A stretch of 64,000 nt of DNA from Roseiarcus sp963696665 (GTDB lineage: Bacteria > Pseudomonadota > Alphaproteobacteria > Rhizobiales > Beijerinckiaceae), in assembly GCA_963696665.1 (NCBI GenBank), contig CAVOLE010000034.1, positions 1 to 64,000 on the forward strand, in the 5' to 3' direction. Of this stretch, positions 9,544 to 17,890 are shown in pieces; the first letter of the stretch is position 1; each line of letters starts with the position of its first letter. The notes below the pieces were generated by a model. That model was not told the origin of the DNA and ran no database searches. It saw only the letters and a list, made by a program, of their open reading frames with translations. The position numbers and the translations under genes are program-made.

Positions 9544-9660
9544 CGCATCGACCCTCCTGGTCGATTGCTATCGCTCCGAGACCGGCCTCAGTCCCGCCGC
9601 ATCACACGATTCAGATCGGATTGCTAGCAGACTCTCAAATAAGTGGAAGAGCCGCGCCCC
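9112..9660. repeat. Diverged duplicate of 13275-13797
   Basis: Direct duplicate of the first part of the GT2 gene and of about 110 bases upstream of it. Shared stretches include GAGACCGGCCTCAG (9579-9592 region and about 13709-13722), TGGAATGATGACGGAAA and TCCCACA-CATCAGAT. Similarity ends just inside the GT2 reading frame on one side and near the GCCGCG/ACCGCG stretch on the other. It marks a segmental duplication inside the polysaccharide island. Confidence 0.75.
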
Positions 9661-10161
9661 GACGCGGATGACGGCCTGGAGCGTATGACCTTCGTCACGA
9701 GTCCGTGCGGCAGGATGTTCTTCGCCGTTATGGCAGGAAGTGACCATAACCATTATCCGATGTACGAAACGCCACCTATGTCTCAACGTCGCGTCAGCTT
9801 TGTGTCACGTCTGGAGACGATCCAAAACTTTGAGCAGCGCAACGGATGAAATCAGCGCGATCTCGCGCATAGCTGGCTCTGCTCAGCGGTTGAGACGCCA
9901 AGCGTGCGTTTGACGATAACGGGATTGGGGCATAGTATCCGCTTTGCCGCAGAAACCGCCCGCCTTAGGGCGGCAAAGAACGACAGGGTGCGGGTTGCGT
10001 CCGACCTGATCGGCATAGTGGCGGTAAAATTATGAAAATGCGAGGTTCCGACGAGAGCGGTCAAGCGCGCGCCGGGGGGCATTCATCGAGGGGTCGTAAT
10101 ATAGTTTGAGGTTGTCCAGAGTTGCGCGAGTTCTCGCCGCGAATTCGAATCGCAGGGTAAA
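9661..10161. other. 500-bp gene-free spacer before the flippase gene
   Basis: No open frame here has a ribosome site and a recognisable product. The left part abuts the duplicated GT2 promoter segment; the right part should hold the flippase promoter. It may contain further degraded coding sequence, but nothing can be named. Confidence 0.4.
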
Positions 10162-11679
10162 ATGTCGACAAGACCTATCAAGGTAAATTTCATCGTCAAT
10201 CTTCTCTCTCCGATGACGCGGGTCGTGGTCGCGCTCGTGACCGTCCCGCTCTATCTTCATCACATCGGCGATGCGCGCTTTGGCGTGATGTCGATCGTTT
10301 GGGTCCTCCTGGGCTTGTTCGGATTCCTTGATCTGGGGCTATCCCGCGCCGTCACCAATGCGCTGGCGAAGCTGCGCGACGCGCCGCAGGCGCATCGTGC
10401 GCGCGTGCTGCTGACGACTTTCGGCCTCAATCTGGGGATGGGCGTGATGGGCGGCCTCGTCCTCTACATCTTCGGCGGCCTTATGCTGAGGCATTTCGTG
10501 TCCATGCCGGCCGAGATCAGCGCGGAGGTGTCCCGGGCGCTTCCCTGGATCGCCTGTCTCCTTCCGCTGACGCTTATTTCGGCGGCGGGGGCGGGCGCTC
10601 TGGAGAGCCGCGAACTCTTCCTGCTCGTGAATTCCATTCAGATTTTCGCCATGACCCTCGCTCAGGTTGCGCCCGTCATCGCAGCCATTTTCGTCAGCCC
10701 TTCGCTCACCGTGGTGATTCCGACGGCTGCCGTCTCGCAGGGGTTGGGCGCGATCGTCATTCTCGCCGTCGTCTATCGCCTGGAAGGGCCGTTCTCGCTG
10801 CGCGCGATCGACTGGGCGGAAGCGCGCAGATTGCTCAACTATGGCGGCTGGATGTTCGCCTCGCAGGTGATCTATCCCGCGGTCGCCTCCGCCGATCAGT
10901 TCATCATTGGGTCGGTGGAGGGGGTCGCGGCGGTCGCTCACTATTCCGTGCCGATGAGTCTGGTCCTCAGGAGCGCCGCCATCCCGACGGCTTTCGGGCG
11001 GACCTTGTTTCCCCGTTTGTCCAGTCTGTCCGGCGATGCGGCGCACGCGCTCGGAACGCGCGCGCTGGCAATGATGGCCTTCGGCTTCGCCGCGATTTGC
11101 GCGCCGGCGGTCATCTTTTCCCACACCTTTTTCCGATATTGGATCGGCGCTGACTTCGCGGCGGCCGCGGCGCCTGTGGCGCAGTTGCTCTTCCCCGGCA
11201 TATGGGCGTCGGCGCTTTCTATGGTCGCTTTCACGCTCTTGCAGAGCCAGGGCAGAGCCGACTTGACCGGCAAGGTGGCGATTTTCGAAGCGCTGCCGTG
11301 TATCGCAATCTTCTGGATTATGACGATCGCGTTTGGGATCGTCGGCGCAGCAGCCGCATGGACCCTGCGATGCCTGGCGGAAGCATCGGTGATGCTCTGG
11401 CTTTCCGGAATGAAAAGAGGAGATTTTCTTCTCTTGCTGCCTCCGGCCGCTCTTTTGGCGGCCAGCCTAATCATGGCTCGCGTCCTCGGCTCCAATCCGG
11501 TCATAACCTTTCCGGTCGCGGCGTGCATCGGAGCTCTGTCTTTTGTTCTTGGCTATTCGTTTTCCGAGGATTGGCGCTCGCTCACTCTGGCGCAACTCAA
11601 TCGAGCGCGCATTGTCCTTGGCGGTCTGATCAGCCGGGCGAAGCCCGTTCCGCCCGTCAATACAAACGCGCAAAAATGA
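10162..11679 (+). CDS. Polysaccharide flippase, Wzx/MOP superfamily
   Basis: Integral inner-membrane protein of 505 residues with about 12 to 14 hydrophobic segments, expected to flip lipid-linked oligosaccharide units across the inner membrane. The first segments (INLLSPMTRVVVALVTVPLYL-type start after VNFIVN, then FGVMSIVWVLLGLFGFLDLGLSRA) match the MOP/polysaccharide-synthesis family, where a DLGLSRA-like motif follows TM2. A mid-protein amphipathic stretch (NYGGWMFASQVIYP, ADQFIIGSVEGVAAVAHYSVP) is also typical. The start is ATG 10162. The C-terminus is short and cytoplasmic. No polymerase (Wzy) or chain-length regulator is seen in the window, so its partners lie elsewhere or the pathway is ABC-like. 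The exact substrate is unknown. Confidence 0.85.
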   Translation: MSTRPIKVNFIVNLLSPMTRVVVALVTVPLYLHHIGDARFGVMSIVWVLLGLFGFLDLGLSRAVTNALAKLRDAPQAHRARVLLTTFGLNLGMGVMGGLVLYIFGGLMLRHFVSMPAEISAEVSRALPWIACLLPLTLISAAGAGALESRELFLLVNSIQIFAMTLAQVAPVIAAIFVSPSLTVVIPTAAVSQGLGAIVILAVVYRLEGPFSLRAIDWAEARRLLNYGGWMFASQVIYPAVASADQFIIGSVEGVAAVAHYSVPMSLVLRSAAIPTAFGRTLFPRLSSLSGDAAHALGTRALAMMAFGFAAICAPAVIFSHTFFRYWIGADFAAAAAPVAQLLFPGIWASALSMVAFTLLQSQGRADLTGKVAIFEALPCIAIFWIMTIAFGIVGAAAAWTLRCLAEASVMLWLSGMKRGDFLLLLPPAALLAASLIMARVLGSNPVITFPVAACIGALSFVLGYSFSEDWRSLTLAQLNRARIVLGGLISRAKPVPPVNTNAQK

Positions 11680-11851
11680 AAGGCGCGGCTCACGCTTGAG
11701 ATACCGCCCCGATTGAGCGCTCGTCACCGCGATCGTAGGAGATACAAATGAATGTGAGCGCCTCTGGCGTCACAAATCGGCAGAAAGTCTCGAACCGAGG
11801 CTGTTTGTGGGCCCATAAGACGGCTATTTGAGCCTTCCCAGGAGGAACACA

Positions 11852-12580
11852 ATGAATATCCGCGACGCGGCAAAAGCCCTGGCCTTAAATCTTGGATACG
11901 ACATCCGGCGAACCGGTTCGCATTTCTACAACTCGGATTTCTATAAGCGGCCGATTGATTTTCTTCGCTCGCGAAACATCGACCTGGTTATTGACGTGGG
12001 GGCGAATGTTGGCCAGTACGCGGAAAGCCTGAGGAAAGATGCCTATGCGGGCTGGATTGTATCCTTTGAGCCGATTGCTGCCGCTTATGAAGAACTCGCC
12101 GCTCTCGCTAACAAGGATGGACGATGGAAAGCAATCAATATGGCCCTTGGAGATAAAGAGGGGGTTGCTAACATCAATGTCGCCCAGTGGTCGGTATTCA
12201 GCTCGATTCTCCCACAACTGCCAGCCGCTACGACGTTCGACTCCGAAGCTCAAGTGGTCCGGAGCGAATCGGTCCGGGTTGCGCGATTGGATGACATCTT
12301 CGCAGACCTACCAAAGAGCACAGCGGCATTTCTGAAGATTGACACCCAAGGCTACGAACAGCAAGTTCTGTTGGGGGCGCCGGAGTGCCTCTCCAGCGTT
12401 CTCGGGGTCCAGATGGAACTCCCCATCATGCATCTTTATGAAGGAACCTGGAAATTCCACGAGGCTGTTGCTTATATGAGCGATCTCGGCTTCGAGATCA
12501 GTAATATTGTGCCAGTAAATTACGATAAGACCGACACGGTGTCGCTCGTGGAGGCCGACTGTATTTTTCGCAGAAGGTAG
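11852..12580 (+). CDS. FkbM family methyltransferase
   Basis: SAM-dependent O-methyltransferase of 242 residues, likely to methylate a sugar hydroxyl of the surface glycan. The FkbM landmarks are VIDVGANVGQYAESL (SAM loop), VSFEPIAAAYEEL, IFADLPKSTAAFLKIDTQGYEQQVLLGA (the KIDTQGxE motif) and VQMELPIMHLYEG. The ATG at 11852 is chosen because AGGAGG lies at 11840-11845 with ideal spacing; a TTG at 11828 would overlap that site. The gene is visibly richer in A and T than its neighbours, which suggests separate acquisition. It stands alone on the plus strand between the flippase and a minus-strand GT2. Confidence 0.88.
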   Translation: MNIRDAAKALALNLGYDIRRTGSHFYNSDFYKRPIDFLRSRNIDLVIDVGANVGQYAESLRKDAYAGWIVSFEPIAAAYEELAALANKDGRWKAINMALGDKEGVANINVAQWSVFSSILPQLPAATTFDSEAQVVRSESVRVARLDDIFADLPKSTAAFLKIDTQGYEQQVLLGAPECLSSVLGVQMELPIMHLYEGTWKFHEAVAYMSDLGFEISNIVPVNYDKTDTVSLVEADCIFRRR

Positions 12581-12715
12581 TCGCTAATCGGGGCTGCCTT
12601 AGCCACTCCATCAAGTCAGGTTGCCCCCTACACTCGTGCATATGGCCTGCAACAGAGCCGGCCCGCTGGTCCTGAAGCAGCGGCTCGACCACTCTTCGCA
12701 ATCTTCGGACCGCTC

Positions 12716-13681
12716 CTAAACCGCGGAACCGCGCCAATTCATTCGCTTTCCGATGCTCCTGGCAGAGCGGGACACGAGCCGCGACGTCAGGTCAGGCCTG
12801 GCGGCAAGATAAGCGAGATATTTGGCGTATTGGCCCGAGTGCCGGTAGGTTCGAGCAGTGTTAGACTCAAGAAGGAGAGTCATCGTCTTCCGGAAAGCAT
12901 CCATGGCTCGCCTGAGCGTCGGGTCGATACGATCTTCATACTTTTGGCTCAGCATGTCGCCTACGCTCTGAATCTTACGATAGTCTTTCACCGACCGGGA
13001 GTGAGGGGAACGCCCGGACGGCGCGCTAGGCGCTGAGTAGATGTAATAAGCTTCATTGATCATGATGATCTTCGCTCCGTTGAACAGACATTCTACATAA
13101 AGCAACAGGTCTTCGGAGAAATTTATGCTTTCATCGTATTCAAGCTTATGGTCGGCAAGAAACCGGCGGCGCATGATGGGCTTCATGAGCCCAAAGGAAG
13201 CTTTTGAGATATTAAAATCGTCTTCCGCGCGAAACATGTCGAGAAGCCCAATCTGCTTCTGGGGCTCCGGAAGTTCGTAGTAGGGCGGCTTGAATTCCAC
13301 ATCCGCGACGATGTCCCACATCACCAGATCATCGGCGACGAAGTCGGCTGATGTCGCAAGGGCGACTTCCGACAGGCGCTCGAGCCGACCCGGCTTCCAG
13401 GCGTCGTCGGAATCGAGCAGCGCGATCCAGTCCGCTTTCGCCGCCCGCAATCCGACATTGCGCGCAGCCGACGGGCCGCCATTGGCGGGGGTTGAGAGAA
13501 GGCGAAGGGAGGGAATTTCCCGCCCCAGCGCCTTCACGACCTCGACTGTGTTGTCGGTCGAGCAGTCGTCGATCACGAGGATCTCGAGCGGCGGCAAGGT
13601 CTGCGCCGCAGCGCTTCGGATCGCGCGTCCGATGATGCCTGAAACGTTATAGGCTGGAATGATGACGGAAAAGTCCATCAA
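12716..13681 (-). CDS. Glycosyltransferase family 2
   Basis: Inverting GT-A transferase of 321 residues. The N-terminal domain is complete: FSVIIPAYNVSGIIGRAIRSA, EILVIDDCSTDNTVEVV, NGGPSAARNVGLRAAKADWIALLDSDDAWKPG with the DxD metal site, and ADFVADDLVMWDIV. The C-terminal half (FSEDLLLYVECLFNGAKI, YYIYSAPS) is like ExoU/ExoO/SpsA-type exopolysaccharide transferases, with an ED acceptor motif. There is no signal or membrane segment, so it is cytoplasmic. The first 120 codons and the promoter are duplicated in decayed form at 9112-9660. The sugar donor cannot be told from sequence. Confidence 0.87.
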   Translation of the reverse strand: MMDFSVIIPAYNVSGIIGRAIRSAAAQTLPPLEILVIDDCSTDNTVEVVKALGREIPSLRLLSTPANGGPSAARNVGLRAAKADWIALLDSDDAWKPGRLERLSEVALATSADFVADDLVMWDIVADVEFKPPYYELPEPQKQIGLLDMFRAEDDFNISKASFGLMKPIMRRRFLADHKLEYDESINFSEDLLLYVECLFNGAKIIMINEAYYIYSAPSAPSGRSPHSRSVKDYRKIQSVGDMLSQKYEDRIDPTLRRAMDAFRKTMTLLLESNTARTYRHSGQYAKYLAYLAARPDLTSRLVSRSARSIGKRMNWRGSAV

Positions 13682-13998
13682 ATCTCCTGGTCGGTCGCCA
13701 TCGCTCGCCGAGACCGGCCTCAGGGTGGAAGAGGCTCTATAGGCTTCGGATCGATCGTTAGCAGAACTCTCGAAATGAGCAAAAGAACCGCGTCCGGCCC
13801 ACGACGAACGCCGTCGCCGCGGGCATGAATGCCCGCAACAGAGCGGGAGAAAATGGACAGCAGTCCTCGAGAACAGCCGGCGGAATTGAAACGATAGAAC
13901 CCCCGGCGACCCGACCTAATCGACGAGGGCTTCCAGGTTGTGCGCGCTCTCAAAGGTCATGCGGCGTTGCGCCGCACGATTAGCGCAACGTTTTCCGC
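13682..13998. other. 317-bp spacer; part duplicated at 9544-9660
   Basis: Bases 13682 to about 13797 are the parent of the duplicated promoter segment upstream of the decayed GT2 copy and should contain the promoter of the intact GT2 gene. No gene is seen in the remainder up to the stop of the beta-helix protein. Confidence 0.45.
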
Positions 13999-15639
13999 TC
14001 AATACGGGAACGAATAAGCCCCCGCAGCATAAGGCGCCGTGCGCGTGACGCCAAGAATATCTACGCTCGGCGCGCCCGTCGCCGTTGCTGCGCCGATGGC
14101 CTTCGCGCCTGACTTGAGCATGACTGTGTAGGTCAGCGTCGACGGGTTGAAGTTGACAAATTCGCTCTTTGCCCCGCCGGTATCGATGATATTGCCGTTC
14201 GTATAGGTTCCGGGTTGCGTAAGATATTGCATGACGCCGTTGACATACCACGAGAGTTCCGGCTCCGGGCCGCAACACAGGCCGACGTTGTGATCCGCGG
14301 TAAGTCCGCTGTCGCGAGTGTCGACGTCGATCTGGGGCGCAAGATTGTTCCGTACGACGGTGTTGGTGCTCAACGGACCTTCGTGCGTGGCGCCGCCAGC
14401 GGAAACGGCGGCAATGCAACCTGGCGTCGAAACGAGACCGTCGTCGGCCACCGTATTGTTGGCGATCAGGCTATTATGGATGCTTCCGAAGGAGATGCCC
14501 CAGCAGGCGCTTGTCACGATGACGTTGTTCGTCACCGTCATATTCGTCCAGTCCTCGTCGAAGGCGTCGATCCCCTGCAGATAAGTCGGAAATGGAAGCG
14601 CCGGGTCCGTCTGGCGGAGGATCAGGTTGCTGTCGATCAGGATGTTGGAGAAATAGTTCAAGGCGGCGCCCGGGGGGAGCGCGCCGTTCACCCCTTGCAT
14701 CGCGTCTTCGTGATTGCCGTCGCCAAGGTCGAGGTTGTCGTGGATGGTGTTGTGTGTGATCGCCAGGTTGTTTGCGGCATAGTCAATCGCGTCGTCGCCA
14801 AAGTGGTCGATCACGTTGTTGGTGAACAGCAAGTTGTTGGCGCCGAGAAGCGCGCCAAAGCGCACGTTCTCGATGTGCGATCCAGCCACTGAGATGCATC
14901 TTGTATAGGGCTCACCGTTCGTACCGTTGCCGGCCAAACCAAAGGCCTCAAAGCCGGTGCGCGCCTGCGCCGCCCACTGCGCCTGGCTCCAGCCCGTCGT
15001 GCTGTCCGCCGAGCTGATCAGCATGTTCTTCATAATGATGTCGGTGGTCGGATACGATGGGCCCTGGTCCGTCAGGAACACGAGGGGCTCGTTGTTGCCG
15101 TTCGTGCCGTACACGCTCTGCACCTTGATGGCGTTGAACACCCACTTGTTGGTCGAGCGGATGAGGAGGCTCGTAAATACCGGAACCTGACCAGGAGTGG
15201 GGCCGGCTTCGACCGTCACAAAGTCCGAGTTGATGGTCGACAGGTTATAATTGCCAAGGACGATGTCGCCATAATTGCCGCTCAAGAGATAGATCGCGTC
15301 GCCGGGCTGAACGGGAGGATTGCCGAGCTGGTCCGCGACGTCGACGAACGCGCCGTTCGCGAGATGAAAATAAGGAACGCTCGACAGCAGCGGGCGCGTA
15401 TAGCCAGGAACCGAGAAGCCCGACGTTCCCCACTGGCCGCCGATGACGCCGGTTAGGTTGTTCCATGGACTGGCCTGAGAACCGTTGCCGCCGGCGGCTG
15501 GCGACTTGCCGTTCACCGGATCAATATACCAGAAATGTCTGGAAGTGGCTGATGGGACGCTACAACCACTATAGACTTGCGCTCGTACAGGAACAGCGAG
15601 AGCTAGCAACATAACCACAACACAGCCAAGCGTCTTCAT
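13999..15639 (-). CDS. Secreted right-handed parallel beta-helix protein
   Basis: Exported protein of 546 residues. The ATG at 15639 is preferred over 15699 because it starts a clean Sec signal (KTLGCVVVMLLALAVPVRA-QVY) and follows an AAGGTGG-like ribosome site. The mature chain has many short strands with NN/ND turns, such as SHIENVRFGALLGANNLLF, NNVIDHFGDDAIDYAANNL and HNTIHDNLDLGDGNHEDA, the pattern of pectate-lyase/NosD-type parallel beta-helices. Asp/Asn/His-rich turns such as DGNHEDAMQG could form a catalytic or calcium site. It sits between glycan transferases and an EpsD-like protein, so a polysaccharide lyase, epimerase or surface-anchoring role is plausible. No specific family motif proves activity. 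Confidence 0.8.
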   Translation of the reverse strand: MKTLGCVVVMLLALAVPVRAQVYSGCSVPSATSRHFWYIDPVNGKSPAAGGNGSQASPWNNLTGVIGGQWGTSGFSVPGYTRPLLSSVPYFHLANGAFVDVADQLGNPPVQPGDAIYLLSGNYGDIVLGNYNLSTINSDFVTVEAGPTPGQVPVFTSLLIRSTNKWVFNAIKVQSVYGTNGNNEPLVFLTDQGPSYPTTDIIMKNMLISSADSTTGWSQAQWAAQARTGFEAFGLAGNGTNGEPYTRCISVAGSHIENVRFGALLGANNLLFTNNVIDHFGDDAIDYAANNLAITHNTIHDNLDLGDGNHEDAMQGVNGALPPGAALNYFSNILIDSNLILRQTDPALPFPTYLQGIDAFDEDWTNMTVTNNVIVTSACWGISFGSIHNSLIANNTVADDGLVSTPGCIAAVSAGGATHEGPLSTNTVVRNNLAPQIDVDTRDSGLTADHNVGLCCGPEPELSWYVNGVMQYLTQPGTYTNGNIIDTGGAKSEFVNFNPSTLTYTVMLKSGAKAIGAATATGAPSVDILGVTRTAPYAAGAYSFPY

Positions 15640-16202
15640 AAAAGCCACCTTCCCCTGGACAATAGTGCCACGTATAATTCTTTCCGGGAGCAATATCATG
15701 CCCCGTCAATGCTTTCAACCCTCAATAATGTCTACCTCGATAGTCGGGATGATGGCGTCGCGCTCATTTCATCGAGGATGCGCTTCCGCGGAAGTCGGCC
15801 TGATCAACTGCAATCCACGGAAGTGGGTGTCAATAAGCCCTATTGCTTTGATTAAACGTGATAGCGGTAGGCGCTAAACACGATTATGGGACCGAGCGCG
15901 ATAGGAGCGCGGTCTTCTGAAAAGCGGAGCCGGCGAATGACTTTTAACACTCGCGCCGCAAGGATTCTCAAGAGCGTGGGCTGCCCCACGGCGCCGTGAT
16001 GGCCGCGATTCGGTCAAAGGCGGTTCGGGGAGCGCGCATGTCCGCTTCCTTCCGAACAGCCAAAGCCGAACGCGCTACATTGCGAGGCGGGGGCTGAGGG
16101 CGGCGCACAGACGGCGACGGCTGCCGATGTTGCGAATTCGCAAGCGACCAGGCCCCGCCCGGGTCAACACATCGGCCCTGGGACGCGCCTCAATCCGCAT
16201 TT
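15640..16202. other. About 560-bp gene-free spacer
   Basis: Lies upstream of the beta-helix gene and downstream of epsD, both on the minus strand. It should contain the beta-helix gene promoter. Several short frames occur but none shows a ribosome site or known motif. The GC-rich left-over at 15960-16200 has no recognisable product. Confidence 0.4.
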
Positions 16203-16239
16203 GGGCGGCGAGGCCCGTCGAGCCTCGATTTCGCCGCCC
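16203..16239 (-). terminator. Hairpin after epsD, possible terminator
   Basis: GGGCGGCGA at 16203-16211 pairs with TCGCCGCCC at 16231-16239, with an inner GGC/GCC pair in the loop. It starts about 15 bases after the epsD stop on the minus strand. There is no T run, so if it terminates it does so weakly or with Rho. Confidence 0.5.
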
Positions 16240-16253
16240 GAAGCATCAGCCGA

Positions 16254-17249
16254 TCAGTTCTTCGGCTTCTCTTTTTGGGTTTCCCCGCCGGAAGTATCGG
16301 TCGCCGGCGCCGCGCCCGGCGCAGCCGCGCCCTCAGTCCCCGTCGCCGGCGCCGCGCCGGGCGGCGTCGCGCCCTCCGTCGCGGGCGCCGGCGTGACGGC
16401 GGCCGTCATGATGCGAGCGTAGTCCCCTTCGAACTTCGCATCCGCTAACGCGGACTTGGTGATCTCTTCAGCGTCCTTCCTGCCGATGTCGACCCGAAGT
16501 TCGCGCTTTGCGAACTCGTTGGCCTGGTCGGCGGTCATCGGCTTTTGATCAACGGACATCACCTTGAAAAAGCTTGCGCTCCCTCTTGAACGGATGAAGT
16601 AAACGTCGTCGGGCTTGCGGGCGTCCAGCACCTTCAGCATCTGGGCGGGCATTGTCGCGCTGTCCAAGGTCGCCGTGCCGCGGCTGAATTTGATGTTCAT
16701 CTCGTTCAGCTTCGCTTCGACCTGATCAAGCGACTTGAAATCCTTCGTCGCCGCCGCCAGCGCCTCCAGGTCCTTCGGCGCCGCGAAAGAAATCTGATCG
16801 ACCTGGAACAGCTCCCGCTGGTCGAACTGCTTTGGATGGCCTTGGATGTAGCTGTCGATTTCGTTCTTCGAAACCGAGCTCATCTTGGACGACAGGTCCC
16901 GCTGAACGAAGGCGCCGGCAAGGATCTGCTCACGCGCGCGCAAAAGATCGAGATGCACGGTCGGTTCGCGATCGAGCTTCGCCGCGACCGCCTGCTGGAC
17001 CAGATATTTGCGTTCGACGATGCGCGACAGCGCCGCTTTGAGGACCGGGTCGCTGCGCTTGTCGGCGGGCACGTTGGCGAGGCGGAGCTCGTTGTCCAGC
17101 TCCTGCTGCGTCACTTCGTCCGGGCCGACATGAGCGATGACTTGGCCGACCACGGCCGGCTCCGCTTGCTTCCTGCCGCATCCAGCGAGCAGCATCGCCG
17201 CCGGCAGCGCGCATGCGATTGCGGCGATGCGCAACCGGCGCCGAGACAT
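16254..17249 (-). CDS. EpsD-family peptidyl-prolyl cis-trans isomerase lipoprotein
   Basis: Predicted exported lipoprotein of 331 residues: basic start MSRRRLRIAA, hydrophobic stretch, then the lipobox LLAGC. The rest resembles SurA/PrsA-like chaperones of the EpsD type: TQQELDNELRLANVPADKR, KAALSRIVERKYLVQQAVA, then a degenerate parvulin-like region (PKQFDQRELFQVDQI, FSRGTATLDS, DDVYFIRSRGSASFFKVMSV). EpsD proteins are typically found in exopolysaccharide export loci, which fits here. The C-terminal 45 or so residues are a low-complexity Ala/Pro/Gly/Thr tail built from two near-identical DNA repeats (about 16300-16395). ATG 17249 is chosen over 17267 because it begins the signal directly. 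Confidence 0.82.
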   Translation of the reverse strand: MSRRRLRIAAIACALPAAMLLAGCGRKQAEPAVVGQVIAHVGPDEVTQQELDNELRLANVPADKRSDPVLKAALSRIVERKYLVQQAVAAKLDREPTVHLDLLRAREQILAGAFVQRDLSSKMSSVSKNEIDSYIQGHPKQFDQRELFQVDQISFAAPKDLEALAAATKDFKSLDQVEAKLNEMNIKFSRGTATLDSATMPAQMLKVLDARKPDDVYFIRSRGSASFFKVMSVDQKPMTADQANEFAKRELRVDIGRKDAEEITKSALADAKFEGDYARIMTAAVTPAPATEGATPPGAAPATGTEGAAAPGAAPATDTSGGETQKEKPKN

Positions 17250-17692
17250 TGGCGTTATGTGCAGCAAAACTCTTCTCCTGAGTTACAGCGAGACGACGCC
17301 CGGACGCGGGACTATCGCGAAATCGTGACGAAAGCCCTAGCGGTCAACGAGCTGAACCCTGCGCCGCCAAGCCTGAGCCTACGCCCGAACCTGCTAACAT
17401 ATTTTACGGGGTTTTCGCACCGACGAATGTGTCGAGCGGTCATCATACATAATGTAGATGATATTTAAGACGACTGCAACGGCCCCAACACGATCCCTTT
17501 CCGGAACTGGCGCCCCGCTCGCTTTGTCTTGCCCAGCCAGGATCTGATCTCGCACGTTGGCGCCCCGCTCAGCCGGAGGCCTGCCGGCCACGGCGGTCTC
17601 AAAACTTATGGGATCCTTACGCCCAACCGCCCCATTCGCAATCGAACGCTTATGTCGGTCGGCGCTAAGGACCGCGCGACAAGGAGTTGATC
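17250..17692. promoter_or_regulatory. Divergent intergenic region of epsD and kdp
   Basis: 443 bases without a gene separate the two divergent transcripts. It should carry the KdpE-controlled kdp promoter. A 13-bp direct repeat, TGGCGCCCCGCTC, occurs at 17508-17520 and again exactly 50 bases later at 17558-17570, about 120 bases ahead of the first kdp ORF. The spacing of about five helical turns would suit a paired binding site, but which protein binds is unknown. Confidence 0.45.
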
Positions 17693-17776
17693 ATGCTCGA
17701 CGTCGCGTTCGTGGCGCTCGGTTTAGCTTTTTTGGCGTTGATGGGCGTCTACGCGCACGCCCTTCGCCAGCTTTAG
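17693..17776 (+). CDS. 27-residue single-span membrane micro-ORF at head of kdp operon
   Basis: Starts with ATG six bases after AAGGAG (17681-17686) and encodes one hydrophobic helix (VAFVALGLAFLALMGVY) followed by a short basic/polar tail. The stop is 10 bases before kdpF. Size and layout echo KdpF, the small stabilising subunit of the KdpFABC pump, but the sequence differs and KdpF is present separately. It may be a second small Kdp accessory protein. The strong ribosome site supports translation; function is unknown. Confidence 0.65.
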   Translation: MLDVAFVALGLAFLALMGVYAHALRQL

Positions 17777-17786
17777 GGGGCGGGAG

Positions 17787-17873
17787 ATGGGTGAACCGAT
17801 CATCGGACTGGTCGTCGCCATCGGGCTCGGCCTCTACCTCCTCTACACGCTGATCCGTCCGGAAAAATTCTAG
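17787..17873 (+). CDS. kdpF: Potassium-transporting ATPase subunit KdpF
   Basis: 28-residue single-pass protein (IIGLVVAIGLGLYLLYTLIR, ending PEKF) matching KdpF, which binds lipid and stabilises the KdpFABC complex in the inner membrane. The C-terminal RPEKF signature and the place immediately before kdpA make the call firm. A GGGAG ribosome site precedes the ATG closely, and kdpA begins 17 bases downstream. Confidence 0.92.
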   Translation: MGEPIIGLVVAIGLGLYLLYTLIRPEKF

Positions 17874-17890
17874 ATCAAAAAGGTGATGCG

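Noticed and set aside
17693..17776. Treating the micro-ORF as a duplicate kdpF
   Set aside because: It lacks the C-terminal RPEKF signature and true KdpF is present ten bases downstream.
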